Virus record (IMG/VR): IMGVR_UViG_3300032893_000162
Location: 1-38,765 of that record
Length of the DNA stretch: 38,765 bases
From: a virus
Strand: one strand, 5' to 3'
Under the pieces are notes generated by a model. That model was not told the origin of the DNA. It worked only from the letters and a program-made list of their open reading frames with translations, and did no database searches. This document shows, piece after piece, positions 24,318 to 32,921 of the stretch; positions within the stretch are counted from its first letter, which is position 1, and each line of letters opens with the position of its first letter. The translations under genes and the position numbers were made by a program.

Positions 24318-24635
24318 ATGTCGAGAATAGATGTACAAACCCTTGTACTTGCATTTGAAAACCGCATAGCTGCGCTAGAGAAGAACCCACCTGATAAAAT
24401 ACCCACTAGCGTGATAATGAATATGTTAGAGAAATCCATGGATGAGATAATCAGGGATCATTTTTTAGTTTTAGCTAAACGGGATATTAAAAACGTAATA
24501 AAAAAAGAATTTCTAGATATGAAACGTGAGTTTATTCATAAAACAGTCGAAAATATCCTAACAGATTCATCATTTAGAGAAGCAGTAGAGAAAAAAGTAA
24601 AGAAGTCTGTGCTAGATAATATTCTTAAGGACTGA
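24318..24635 (+). CDS. Helical hypothetical protein, 105 aa
   Basis: GGAGAG lies upstream. Begins MSRIDVQTLVLAFENRIAAL. The rest is amphipathic helix, ending with a lysine-rich segment. 11 bp after the nuclease gene and probably co-transcribed. No family recognised. Confidence 0.6.
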   Translation: MSRIDVQTLVLAFENRIAALEKNPPDKIPTSVIMNMLEKSMDEIIRDHFLVLAKRDIKNVIKKEFLDMKREFIHKTVENILTDSSFREAVEKKVKKSVLDNILKD

Positions 24636-24637
24636 TC

Positions 24638-24844
24638 ATGAGAAAGCTACTATTGTTAATAACGCTATTATTTTCCTTGCCTGTATTTGCTAACGTAAAG
24701 TGGATTTGCATTTCAAGAACCATAGGTTGCCATACTTGGGTAATGGATATTCCTTCTGGATGGATTGTTTCAGGAGATAATGGCTCGGGTGATTCATACG
24801 CTATGGTATTTATTCCTGATCCTGAACATAAATGGAAACTGTAA
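24638..24844 (+). CDS. Small exported protein, 68 aa
   Basis: A signal peptide, MRKLLLLITLLFSLPVFA, with a cleavage-like PVFA-N, leaves about 50 residues with two cysteines (CISRTIGCH) that could form a disulfide. Secretion suggests a periplasmic role such as superinfection exclusion, but that is a guess. A gene in the same operon follows 2 bp after the stop. Confidence 0.6.
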   Translation: MRKLLLLITLLFSLPVFANVKWICISRTIGCHTWVMDIPSGWIVSGDNGSGDSYAMVFIPDPEHKWKL

Positions 24845-24846
24845 TA

Positions 24847-25086
24847 ATGCCTGAAAATCCATTACACATCGAACCAAGCTATTACTATGCAGAACATATC
24901 CCTATTTACTTAAGAGAGAAAGGCTGGCTATGCGTAACAGATAGACAATGGTTTGACACTCACAAAGAAGGATTAGGACAATGCCATATTTATACTGCCT
25001 TAGCAGTTCAGCAACGGCGTGATATGGAAGAAAAAATAAAACAACTACCTTGGTACAAAAAACTCTGGAAAAAGTTATTTTCATAA
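24847..25086 (+). CDS. Hypothetical protein, 79 aa
   Basis: I use ATG 24847, which follows the upstream stop; an earlier in-frame ATG at 24832 lies inside the upstream gene. Begins MPENPLHIEPSYYYAEHIP and ends with a basic, aromatic WYKKLWKKLFS, a possible membrane-surface helix. Confidence 0.55.
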   Translation: MPENPLHIEPSYYYAEHIPIYLREKGWLCVTDRQWFDTHKEGLGQCHIYTALAVQQRRDMEEKIKQLPWYKKLWKKLFS

Positions 25087-25095
25087 AGGAAAAAT

Positions 25096-25419
25096 ATGGA
25101 AGAAAAGAAGAAAAGACCTAAAAAGTCATTGTCAGCGCAAATAAAATCATTAAGAAAGGAAAGGGATAATTTGAGAAAGTCATGGGATAGACTTTCAGAA
25201 ATACGATGGAAACTTCAGGACGAATTAGAAATATTAAAAGATATAGTTCCCTTAAAATATTTTAGGATAGAATTCAAAATTAAAGCCAATAACAATGAAA
25301 CTTTTAAATATACCGAAATAATTAGTTCATACACACCTGAACTAGCCATAAAAAAGCTATTAAAAAATAAAACTCATCCAACAACTTTTGAATTATTAGA
25401 TATAAAATTGTTAGCTTAA
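25096..25419 (+). CDS. Coiled-coil hypothetical protein, 107 aa
   Basis: AAAGGAAAA is the ribosome site. Residues 10-55 form a basic coiled coil. The C-terminal 50 residues (YFRIEFKIKANNNETFKYTE) look like a beta-rich domain. No family recognised. Confidence 0.6.
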   Translation: MEEKKKRPKKSLSAQIKSLRKERDNLRKSWDRLSEIRWKLQDELEILKDIVPLKYFRIEFKIKANNNETFKYTEIISSYTPELAIKKLLKNKTHPTTFELLDIKLLA

Positions 25420-25431
25420 AAGGAATATCCT

Positions 25432-25692
25432 ATGCTCTTAGAAATACATCCTAGACAATTCATAGAATCTAAAGATATTTATCTTATTGATAACAGCGAA
25501 TATGCTTCTAATGAGCTATTAGTTTATATTAACCAACATCCTAAAGTACCTGTCATAATTAGAGGCAACCAAGAAATTAAACGTTTCACAGATCAAATAC
25601 GATATTTACTAGAACAGGAGAGAAATAATGCAAAACATTCAACCCAAAATGAACAAGAAACAAGCCAAGATACTCTGGAACAGTTTGACTAA
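25432..25692 (+). CDS. Hypothetical protein, 86 aa
   Basis: Begins MLLEIHPRQFIESKDIYLI and has beta-alpha character. The C-terminal 25 residues are Gln/Glu-rich and overlap the start of the next gene by 65 bp. AAGGAATATCC lies upstream. Confidence 0.55.
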   Translation: MLLEIHPRQFIESKDIYLIDNSEYASNELLVYINQHPKVPVIIRGNQEIKRFTDQIRYLLEQERNNAKHSTQNEQETSQDTLEQFD

Positions 25693-25867
25693 TGAACAGA
25701 AGATGCAGTTTAATGACATGCTTCATCAAATGCAGCAGGGTAAGTTGTTAATGAAAAACGTCATGGTTGATGACAATGAACAAATACAGCGTATTATATT
25801 AGAACCTAAAGACAAACCTAGTCAGCCAACTGCGCCATTTGCTAAACACTTTCATTTAGAGAAATAA
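25628..25867 (+). CDS. Hypothetical protein, 79 aa
   Basis: ATG 25628 has an excellent GGAGAGAAATA site and overlaps the preceding gene's end. The helical middle (NSLTNEQKMQFNDMLHQMQQ) is followed by a basic end. Last gene of the plus-strand island before a convergent terminator. Confidence 0.6.
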   Translation: MQNIQPKMNKKQAKILWNSLTNEQKMQFNDMLHQMQQGKLLMKNVMVDDNEQIQRIILEPKDKPSQPTAPFAKHFHLEK

Positions 25868-25873
25868 AGCAGA

Positions 25874-25898
25874 TTCCCGCCAATGCGATTGACGGGAA
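25874..25898. terminator. Convergent hairpin between opposing operons
   Basis: TTCCCGCCAAT, loop GCG, ATTGACGGGAA: an 11-bp stem with one mismatch, 6 bp after the plus-strand gene stop and 5 bp beyond the minus-strand gene end. No T-run, so a transcription block on both strands is likely rather than certain. Confidence 0.45.
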
Positions 25899-25902
25899 GT
25901 GA

Positions 25903-25965
25903 CTAGCAACGTTTCTTGTCTTTCATTTTGCCTTTGTCTTTCTGATCTTTCTTTTTGTCTTTCAT
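25903..25965 (-). CDS. Tiny lysine-rich peptide, 20 aa
   Basis: ATG 25965 overlaps the upstream stop as TAATG. The 20 residues contain ten lysines and one cysteine (MKDKKKDQKDKGKMKDKKRC). Translational coupling suggests it is made, but a 20-residue frame can occur by chance. Confidence 0.35.
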   Translation of the reverse strand: MKDKKKDQKDKGKMKDKKRC

Positions 25966-26240
25966 TACCGATGCTCCTTATGACGATGGGTTGATGAATG
26001 AGAATTTTTTTTCTTGTGTTCACCTGCTTCACTATAGGCAATTGCTTGTGCTTGCTTAGCAGGTTTTCCAGCTTTAATTTCAGTAGCAATATTTTCTCCA
26101 AACTTTTCTGAACCTGGTTTAGCTCCTTTATGCAGAGGCATTTTCCTCTCCTTTTTACCCATAAGATAATTCGGTGCTCTGTCATTTTCTAACAGAGGCC
26201 TATCTGACGCAACACCTGGTGTTTGCGATTTAATAGACAT
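25965..26240 (-). CDS. DUF6496-like small protein, 91 aa
   Basis: The KMPLHKGAKPGSEKFGENIATEIKAGKPAKQAQAIAYS segment resembles small phage proteins with KAGRPQKQAVAIAYS-type motifs. The C-terminus is rich in His, Lys and Ser. Begins MSIKSQTPGVASDRP. Overlaps the upstream gene's stop. Confidence 0.6.
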   Translation of the reverse strand: MSIKSQTPGVASDRPLLENDRAPNYLMGKKERKMPLHKGAKPGSEKFGENIATEIKAGKPAKQAQAIAYSEAGEHKKKNSHSSTHRHKEHR

Positions 26241-26467
26241 TACAATAACGCCTTAATTAAATCAGTCAGGGACGGATGAGAATTATTTAAAACCGACTTC
26301 AAATGCTTAACCAAGTTCACTGCCAGCTCAATATCATTAATGATATTCAGTGGATTAGCAGGATTAGCAGCAGTCGCTATTGCTGCTTGTGCTACTTGAA
26401 CTATTGGCGCATTTGGAGCATCTTGCGCTACTGTATTCACAACATCTTGTACTATTTGGCTTGTCAT
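26240..26467 (-). CDS. Hydrophobic helical protein, 75 aa
   Basis: Begins MTSQIVQDVVNTVAQDAPNA, with an Ala-rich middle (VAQAAIATAANPANP) and a C-terminal amphipathic helix (LVKHLKSVLNNSHPSL). Could be a minor virion or membrane-active peptide. No family recognised. Confidence 0.55.
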   Translation of the reverse strand: MTSQIVQDVVNTVAQDAPNAPIVQVAQAAIATAANPANPLNIINDIELAVNLVKHLKSVLNNSHPSLTDLIKALL

Positions 26468-26652
26468 CGATATTCTCCACCACGCATTGTTGGATTTGCT
26501 GGATATGACTTTTGCTTATAACCCTTATTTTCCTGAGGCATCTTATTGCCCTTTCCCCATTGCTTGCTCGCTGGCATGCCACGCTCAGTATTCACTTCCT
26601 TTGGGCCATCTTCATAAGCAACCATGGATTGATTATAAGTATTGTCAGCCAT
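26464..26652 (-). CDS. Small hypothetical protein, 62 aa
   Basis: Begins MADNTYNQSMVAYEDGPKE, is rich in Gly, Lys, Asn and Pro and probably disordered. ATGA overlap with the next gene. It resembles other disordered proteins of this cluster (33242..33484 and 26815..26991) in composition. Confidence 0.55.
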   Translation of the reverse strand: MADNTYNQSMVAYEDGPKEVNTERGMPASKQWGKGNKMPQENKGYKQKSYPANPTMRGGEYR

Positions 26653-26654
26653 AA

Positions 26655-26813
26655 TTAACCACCTATGGATTTAATGGTTGATAAATCATAATTTACGCAG
26701 TCAGCAAGCTTTTCCCTTTCTGGACTTTCCATAAACTTTTTTAAGTTTTTTCTTACCTGTTCATTATGCAGTTCAATAGCAATAAATTCTTCCAACGCTT
26801 CTTTGTCAGCCAT
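26655..26813 (-). CDS. Small helical protein, 52 aa
   Basis: ATG 26813 is preceded by GGGAAAGTAGC. Begins MADKEALEEFIAIELHNEQ. Charged, helical. Lies 2 bp upstream of the next gene. Confidence 0.5.
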   Translation of the reverse strand: MADKEALEEFIAIELHNEQVRKNLKKFMESPEREKLADCVNYDLSTIKSIGG

Positions 26814-26814
26814 G

Positions 26815-26991
26815 CTACTTTCCCTTCATCCCAGACTGATCATAACCATTCGCATTCCAACCTTTACGGGATTGTTCATAGCCATTACGCAAGGGTTCTT
26901 TCCAATATTCAGATGGTTGACTTTGCCCACCAACGCCCTTGGTCATTTCTTCATAGCAACATTCGTCATAATCACCTTTGGCATTTTTCAT
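26815..26991 (-). CDS. Small disordered protein, 58 aa
   Basis: ATG 26991 overlaps the upstream stop (TAATG). Begins MKNAKGDYDECCYEEMTKG and is rich in Gly, Lys, Asn, Tyr. Composition like the other small proteins of this cluster, which may be minor virion proteins. Confidence 0.5.
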   Translation of the reverse strand: MKNAKGDYDECCYEEMTKGVGGQSQPSEYWKEPLRNGYEQSRKGWNANGYDQSGMKGK

Positions 26992-27194
26992 TAATATCTC
27001 CTATGCTGAAGCATATTTTCAATAAGAGTAATGCAGTTCGGATGAAGCTCACCTAATGACTTTCTAAAATCATAAAGAAGTTCAATTGCTTTCTTCATAT
27101 CTTCTTTCTCGCTCCGTTCGTAAAGATTCGGGGCATGAGCCATTAGTGGTTCTTGCGATGGCTGACAAACTGGCATTGATAACATTTGTAACAT
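26991..27194 (-). CDS. Small hypothetical protein, 67 aa
   Basis: ATG 27194 overlaps the upstream stop. A helical C-terminal half (DMKKAIELLYDFRKSLGEL) follows a proline-rich start. No family recognised. Confidence 0.5.
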   Translation of the reverse strand: MLQMLSMPVCQPSQEPLMAHAPNLYERSEKEDMKKAIELLYDFRKSLGELHPNCITLIENMLQHRRY

Positions 27195-27349
27195 TAAACT
27201 TCTCCGAAAATTGATTTTTCTTTAGGCGCTGGCGAATTAAATTTAACTTCTTTTTGAACACATGCGCCGGTGTTGGCAACATTATTAATTCGCTCCTCTT
27301 GCTGCTTTTTCTCTAACATTGGATTTCCATTATCACCAGGTATTGGCAT
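27194..27349 (-). CDS. Small hypothetical protein, 51 aa
   Basis: ATG 27349 has the strong site GGAGGCGTT. Begins MPIPGDNGNPMLEKKQQEE. Mostly disordered with one cysteine. The start is not ambiguous. Confidence 0.55.
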   Translation of the reverse strand: MPIPGDNGNPMLEKKQQEERINNVANTGACVQKEVKFNSPAPKEKSIFGEV

Positions 27350-27373
27350 AACGCCTCCGTTTAAAATTTAATC

Positions 27374-27526
27374 TTATCTCGATTGCTGTGGCTTTTCCAC
27401 AATAAACTTAACGTACTGACCATCCGGTGTTACCACATGCTTATGTGGCCGCATCACCGGAAAGTTATAATCACACTCTAATTTCTCGCATACTTCATTT
27501 TGTTTATCGGCGCTTCTGTTTTGCAT
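27374..27526 (-). CDS. Small hypothetical protein, 50 aa
   Basis: I place the start at ATG 27526, which overlaps the scaffold 3' end by 23 bp. An ATG at 27580 lies deeper inside the scaffold gene. Begins MQNRSADKQNEVCEKLE. The remainder is beta-rich with RPHKHVVTPDGQY. Confidence 0.5.
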   Translation of the reverse strand: MQNRSADKQNEVCEKLECDYNFPVMRPHKHVVTPDGQYVKFIVEKPQQSR

Positions 27527-28409
27527 ATTGGTGAATCCTATCTTCAAGGGATGGTTGATTGTGCTGCTTAACTGGTACATCCTGTTTAGATGGTTCTATA
27601 GGACGCGCAGCAGATGAATTTACATTCCTTGTTTTTACCATTTTTTCATGCAATCTACCCACCTCAGCAGCTTGAACATAAGGATCGGGAATTTTTGCGA
27701 TGCGCTCTAATTCTTGGGGGTGCAGTTTTGCAGCACCATATAGAAACGCTGCTGGGTTATCTAGCGCACGAGTCGCAAACATGATCGAATCTGGCAATGC
27801 ACCGCGATCTGCCAAGGGCTGCAATGTCGCATGAAAATCAGCATACTTACTCATGCCCTGGGTAAACTTGCTTTCAAACTCTGCTTGCTTGGCTATTTGC
27901 TGTTGTCGCCATTGTTCCTCAGCAGTCGCACGCTGTTTTTTCTCAATCGTACGATCAATGAATTGCTCTAGTTGCGTCTCCCACGATTCAGCGCTATCAG
28001 GATCAGCTTTAAAATCTTCTGCTGCTTTCTGCACCTGCTGCTGTTGCTGCGGAGTTTGTTCAGCATACTTACCACGCGAGAAGCGTTCGCGCATCATGCG
28101 ATTAACTTCTTCCTCAGTGTACATCTTAGGTTTTTCAACCGGATTGCCATACTCGTCAATCGGATTGTCTTTGTTCTCCGCCTTCTCAGACTTCTCTGTT
28201 TTTTCTACCTTCTCAACCTTCTCAGGTTCTTTAACTTCCGGTTCTTCGGTTTGTTCTGCAACCTCTGGCTGCACTTCCGGTTCTTGCGGAGTAGGGTTAG
28301 CTACCTCTGGCTCAGGTGTTACGCCGCTATTCATCGCTAGCTGATGATTCATGTCTTTCACTAGCGCATCATCAATACTGTGCATTTCTTTCTTTGCTGC
28401 TTCCGTCAT
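27504..28409 (-). CDS. Scaffolding protein, 301 aa
   Basis: Sits between portal and coat, as the scaffold does in P22 (gp8, 303 aa). It is highly charged, with a Glu/Pro/Lys/Val repeat region (about 30-80), then long helices. The C-terminus has a basic helix ending RIHQYAKQKRR, like the helix-turn-helix coat-binding end of scaffolds. ATGA overlap with the portal. Probably released after assembly. Confidence 0.7.
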   Translation of the reverse strand: MTEAAKKEMHSIDDALVKDMNHQLAMNSGVTPEPEVANPTPQEPEVQPEVAEQTEEPEVKEPEKVEKVEKTEKSEKAENKDNPIDEYGNPVEKPKMYTEEEVNRMMRERFSRGKYAEQTPQQQQQVQKAAEDFKADPDSAESWETQLEQFIDRTIEKKQRATAEEQWRQQQIAKQAEFESKFTQGMSKYADFHATLQPLADRGALPDSIMFATRALDNPAAFLYGAAKLHPQELERIAKIPDPYVQAAEVGRLHEKMVKTRNVNSSAARPIEPSKQDVPVKQHNQPSLEDRIHQYAKQKRR

Positions 28410-30592
28410 TCGCTTCTCTCCATTGCTTTCGGTTGTTTCTCTGCTTGTTTAACTTGGTGACTATGTTCTTTGTCTTGCATTTCTTTTTCATGAAATACCT
28501 GACTTCCATGCGTTAGCATCTTAATTAAATTCTGAGAATGGTTTATCTGCATATCTGCACTTACCCTCTGCATTTCAGCTTGATACCTTAACAGGCTTTC
28601 TTGTAACTGCGCTGCTGCTTCTTCTTTTTCAGCTTCGAGCTTAGCCCACTGAACCGACATATCTTGATGAGTTTCAATTGCTTTGCGCTGTAATTCTTGC
28701 TGTTTAACTTCAAGTTCTTTAGCTTTTTGCTGCGCTTCTTGTTGCGCTTGTTGCATCTTATGCTGCAATTCTTGCTGCTTTAACTGAACCATGATCATAT
28801 CAGGTGATGGCTCAGGTTGTTTTGGAGGCAATGGCTTGCCAGTCTTTCCAGCTTCGATAATTTCTTGAGGTACTAATGTACGCAAGCGATTACGCAACTC
28901 CAGATTGTTATCCAGTGGTAAGTTTTCAGCATAGAGATCAGCAATAAGCGGGAATATCTGTCCTTGTTTATCAGCTTGCAATACCAATTGCAGTGCGCGC
29001 AAACCTTCTTCTTTCTGCCCTTCATAACTTGGCCCAGGTTTTAAGCGTATCTTATATTCGCCTTTGGTCATGTCATTTTCAATTCGCAAACCATATTCAT
29101 CAGCCGGTTTATTAATCTCAACTGGTTTTGATTCCGATTCAGGCATTGCTAATACTAATTTACGCTGCGTATCATAAATATGTGGTATCAATTGATTTAT
29201 GATTTCTCCACCAGTCGCAATAGCAATGTTTAACGAATTATAGGGAACATAGGTGTTTTTAGTTCCCCGTTGAGTGCGCGCATCAATTGCTGTACCTGAT
29301 ACTTCATTACCAAGTTCACCGAGTTGCGTATTGTACATTCCTGTTCCGGATTGAATGTCCATAAGGGTTCTTTCATATTGCTGTGTGAGGGATGCAGACA
29401 ATTCGGGTGGTTTGAGCTGCTCGGGTTTAGCTCCACTAGGCGTTTCGTCATAATACAATGCTCCTCTGACAACCGAAGGATCGCGCCATTGCTGTTGTGC
29501 ATCTGGTGATGCCGCACATTTCCTTGGCATGATGAACTGATCATATCGGCTAATCTTCAAAAGATAAGCTGATTGTGTAGCAAGATAGTTTAAATACTTC
29601 TGAGCGTCTTTCACGTCTTTGAAGAATGAGCGCGTGATTTGCTGACCTTGTTTTGTGTAATAGGATTTTTGGTCTACAAAGATGATAGGCAATAACTCAG
29701 ACATAAAATCTGTTTCATCAAGCACAAAATCACCAGCAATCACCCTGTGCTTAATCTTATATTCCAATACATCACGCTGATCTAGTATTGTAACTGGCTG
29801 ACCATCTTTAATAATCATCTTAGACTTTTTGCCATCTATCTTGATCTTTTCTAATTGTTTAAACTCATCACCATCAACTATCGAACCATCAGAAAGTTTA
29901 TAGATTGTTGTATTAAAAGGTTCGCGTTCATAGTCATAGACCTCAGTTATTGAATCATCATCAGCAAAGGCCATAGTGGAATCTTCGGTAATAGATGATG
30001 TACCGATTTGTGACTCAATGTCCTTTCCCCATTTATCTCTAAATCCTCTGCGCGATACTCGCACCTTAAAACCTGCAAACATACCATCCACTTTGCATTT
30101 ATGCTTCGCTGATATATCCCAATAACACATATTAGGATCGTCAAAATCATATAACTTAATCTCTTGGTTAAATGCACGCTTACCCATGTATTCCGTACCA
30201 ATGCGATATGCGCCATAACCACCCACGATGGCTTGCCAGAATGCCTGTTGATAAACTGTTTTCGCATCTGAGTTTAAGCTAATGTTCTTTACCAATGCCG
30301 CGCGTATCTCTGCATCTTCAACTGATACGTCCTCACCTGGCATTACTTGCAGGTTAGGTGTATTTTGCATCTGATCACCAAGCAAGTGATTCATCAGCAC
30401 ACCGAGCTTGTTAAACATCAGGGGTATTTTGTTATAGCGTTCAAACAGTTTGGATTCATCCTCACGCCATTGATCACCCATGACAAAGTCAACCCATTCA
30501 TAGTATAGGGAACGGTTAATTGTCCAGTATTTTTCCCATTTATCGACTCTATCGCGTATTTTTGCACATAATTGCGGGTCTTTTCTAGGCAT
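28406..30592 (-). CDS. Portal protein, P22 gp1-like, 728 aa
   Basis: Size and start match P22-type portal proteins (about 725 aa): WEKYWTINRSLYYEWVDFVMGDQW at about 19-42, then NKLGVLMNHLLGDQMQN. The C-terminal region (about 590-700) is a Gln/Glu/Lys-rich coiled coil, similar to the barrel of that family. It forms the dodecameric DNA channel and anchors TerL and gp4. Overlaps the scaffold by 4 bp. Confidence 0.85.
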   Translation of the reverse strand: MPRKDPQLCAKIRDRVDKWEKYWTINRSLYYEWVDFVMGDQWREDESKLFERYNKIPLMFNKLGVLMNHLLGDQMQNTPNLQVMPGEDVSVEDAEIRAALVKNISLNSDAKTVYQQAFWQAIVGGYGAYRIGTEYMGKRAFNQEIKLYDFDDPNMCYWDISAKHKCKVDGMFAGFKVRVSRRGFRDKWGKDIESQIGTSSITEDSTMAFADDDSITEVYDYEREPFNTTIYKLSDGSIVDGDEFKQLEKIKIDGKKSKMIIKDGQPVTILDQRDVLEYKIKHRVIAGDFVLDETDFMSELLPIIFVDQKSYYTKQGQQITRSFFKDVKDAQKYLNYLATQSAYLLKISRYDQFIMPRKCAASPDAQQQWRDPSVVRGALYYDETPSGAKPEQLKPPELSASLTQQYERTLMDIQSGTGMYNTQLGELGNEVSGTAIDARTQRGTKNTYVPYNSLNIAIATGGEIINQLIPHIYDTQRKLVLAMPESESKPVEINKPADEYGLRIENDMTKGEYKIRLKPGPSYEGQKEEGLRALQLVLQADKQGQIFPLIADLYAENLPLDNNLELRNRLRTLVPQEIIEAGKTGKPLPPKQPEPSPDMIMVQLKQQELQHKMQQAQQEAQQKAKELEVKQQELQRKAIETHQDMSVQWAKLEAEKEEAAAQLQESLLRYQAEMQRVSADMQINHSQNLIKMLTHGSQVFHEKEMQDKEHSHQVKQAEKQPKAMERSE

Positions 30593-30651
30593 GATGTCAC
30601 ATCCAAATTGTGATCAAAGATTGCTTAATATAGTACTATTCTTTTGCTTCG

Positions 30652-31272
30652 TTAGCTATGAGTTGAAAATCTATGTTTATTACTGCATAACCTAGAACAA
30701 TAAGTAGTCGTTTTGTGCCTGTTAGCCATAAATTCCTTTTTACATAGTAAACAATGTCGTTTATCAGTAAAATAATTCTTAACATTACTCTTTTGTCTAC
30801 ATTGTGAAGAACAATATCTATTTTTTTGATAACCAGCAGAATGTTTTTTACATTGTTTTCCGCAAGTAGAACAAACAATATTTATCTTTTTTCTATCTTT
30901 CCAGCTATTCCTACCATGGTCACTATGCCATTTTAATCCTTCTTCAGTTGAATGCCAGGCATTACATAACTTCTGATTTAACCTAAGCGCATCTTTTACT
31001 TTTCGCGCATATTCAGGGTTTTTAAAGAGCTCTTTTGTATGCTCGCTTGCATGTTTTCTTTTTTCTAATAATTGCAAATTAGAAATATCGTTGTTTTTCC
31101 AGTTATGATCTATATGATGAATCACATAGCCTTTTGGAATTTCTCCATAATGATCAAACCAAATTCGTCTATGAAGCAGTCTATATTTAGATTTCTTGTC
31201 ACTACTTTGATAATAACGACCGCTTGTTTGAATCCAAAATCTTTCACCTTTGTAAACCACATATTCATGCAT
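30652..31272 (-). CDS. Free-standing HNH endonuclease, 206 aa
   Basis: Start ATG 31272 (MHEYVVYKGERFWIQ). The HNH_3-type motif YVIHHIDHNWKNNDISNL runs from about 49 to 66. The C-terminal half holds three zinc-type cysteine clusters, CSTCGKQC, CSSQC and CLLCKKEF-CSRLC. It lies between TerL and portal with its own gene and no visible intron around it. Likely a homing endonuclease. A longer frame to 31344 runs into TerL's end. Confidence 0.75.
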   Translation of the reverse strand: MHEYVVYKGERFWIQTSGRYYQSSDKKSKYRLLHRRIWFDHYGEIPKGYVIHHIDHNWKNNDISNLQLLEKRKHASEHTKELFKNPEYARKVKDALRLNQKLCNAWHSTEEGLKWHSDHGRNSWKDRKKINIVCSTCGKQCKKHSAGYQKNRYCSSQCRQKSNVKNYFTDKRHCLLCKKEFMANRHKTTTYCSRLCSNKHRFSTHS

Positions 31273-31319
31273 TATTACAACCTTAATAATTAAAAGGTAA
31301 TTATATAGCATTTGCGGTT

Positions 31320-32921
31320 CTAGCGAAACATTGACTGCTCCCATGGACTTAATCTATCTATTTCGATAGTGTCCTTTCTTATCCTAAAGCCACCGGTGAA
31401 TGTGAGAGAAAATGCATCAGCTATATCAGGGCTGTTCATTCCTCGTGCTCTTAGATCATCTTTAGATTCAATTTGTATTTGACCACTTGAGTTTTCTTTA
31501 AATCCTAAAGAACACAATTCACCATGCAACGTATCGTCATCTGGTATTTGAACAGGCAATTCACTCATTAACCAGTCACGCATGTCTGACCATAATTCGG
31601 CACGCAAGTTCTTAAACTTTTCTTTGTCATTAGCTGATCTAGCAACATTCACGCCTTCTACACATTCAAATCCCATTTCCTGCAATCGATCAACTACGCC
31701 CGCCCCAATGCCAATACAATCTATATACATTTTTTCTGGTTTTTCTTCTGTAATTATTCGTTTTAATCGCCCTACGATTTCCATTGTATTGTAGTTTGAC
31801 AATCTTTCTATATTATATGCACATCTGCCTTTTCGCCGAATAATAGCTGTCCTGTCCCTATCCGAAATAGCCACATCCACACCAATAATCAGTGAACCAT
31901 GTTGTTCTACATCCGCTTTTCTTGCTTTTTCAACATATTTTGAATTAATAAATACATTAGAAATAGGGTTTTTAAACGCTTCATTAGCATTAAATGGATA
32001 TTCTTGCTGGAAAAATTCCCTTCCTGCATCATAATCCTTGCTAAACTCCGCTATTTTCTTGCGCCTCCATGCCAAATGCTCGGCAGTTAGCCCATTTTGA
32101 TTATATAATCTAAATAAATGATCTTCTTCTTCGGATAAATTCATGCCTTCGGCATTTGCTGTATATTCATCCTGCCAGTACCAAGGTAAAAATATTGCTT
32201 GATACTCACTATCAGATGACATAGCTTTCATCCAGCGCTGATGATAATAGTTCCCTATACCATTGGCTGTGCTCTCAATAATTACCTCTGTTCCTCTTTC
32301 GTTACTAATTGCTTGAAGAATACCTTTTGCATGATCTTCAGCAAATGCCCAGAAACCGCATTCACTTCCATGAAACAATTGAATAGTCTGCGATCTACCG
32401 ACCGCACGATTTCCTGCTGTTCCTACTGCATAACCTGAATCAAACTCTTTGAAATACAACTCTCGCGCATTAGATGTTTCAGCCTTTGGAATAAATCCAG
32501 GTTCAATATTTTCATAAAACCTTTGAGCCATGCCAAATAAGTTTTTTGTAGCTTCTTTATCATGGGTAAGAATGAAAGCCTTTTTGCCCTTGGAAGTGAT
32601 AACTTGATGAAAGAACCTTGCTTGTATATAAGTTGAACAGCCTTGTTGTCTTCCTTTGCAAATTATGGCCCTCACTACACCATACTTTTCCTTTTGCGCT
32701 TGTAAACGCTGATGCAAATACCTCTGTGCACGATTGAAAGCAAACGGCGAAGGTTGCCCCGACTTCGCTCGTATGACAAGAAAGCGCGGGGCAAACTTTT
32801 CAAAGTCTCGCAGGGTATTTAACTGTTGTTCAGTGACCAAATTATAGTTTGCACTCAGGTGGTGTAAAACCTTCTGGAACGTCAACAACTTTGCCAGATT
32901 CCAGTATTTTCTTGGCATCAT
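31320..32921 (-). CDS. Terminase large subunit, 533 aa
   Basis: The packaging motor and nuclease. The deviant Walker A CKGRQQGCST is at 88-97. The HGSECGFW segment (184-191) is a likely Walker B and EVIIESTANG (212-221) the coupling motif. The nuclease domain carries GVDVAISDRDRTA near 347-359, YIDCIGIGAGVVDRL, and DIADAFSLTF near the C-terminus with late acidic residues. The start is unsure: ATG 32921 overlaps the upstream gene by 80 bp and lacks a ribosome site. TTG at about 32837 would give a protein beginning VTEQQLN. Confidence 0.85.
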   Translation of the reverse strand: MMPRKYWNLAKLLTFQKVLHHLSANYNLVTEQQLNTLRDFEKFAPRFLVIRAKSGQPSPFAFNRAQRYLHQRLQAQKEKYGVVRAIICKGRQQGCSTYIQARFFHQVITSKGKKAFILTHDKEATKNLFGMAQRFYENIEPGFIPKAETSNARELYFKEFDSGYAVGTAGNRAVGRSQTIQLFHGSECGFWAFAEDHAKGILQAISNERGTEVIIESTANGIGNYYHQRWMKAMSSDSEYQAIFLPWYWQDEYTANAEGMNLSEEEDHLFRLYNQNGLTAEHLAWRRKKIAEFSKDYDAGREFFQQEYPFNANEAFKNPISNVFINSKYVEKARKADVEQHGSLIIGVDVAISDRDRTAIIRRKGRCAYNIERLSNYNTMEIVGRLKRIITEEKPEKMYIDCIGIGAGVVDRLQEMGFECVEGVNVARSANDKEKFKNLRAELWSDMRDWLMSELPVQIPDDDTLHGELCSLGFKENSSGQIQIESKDDLRARGMNSPDIADAFSLTFTGGFRIRKDTIEIDRLSPWEQSMFR

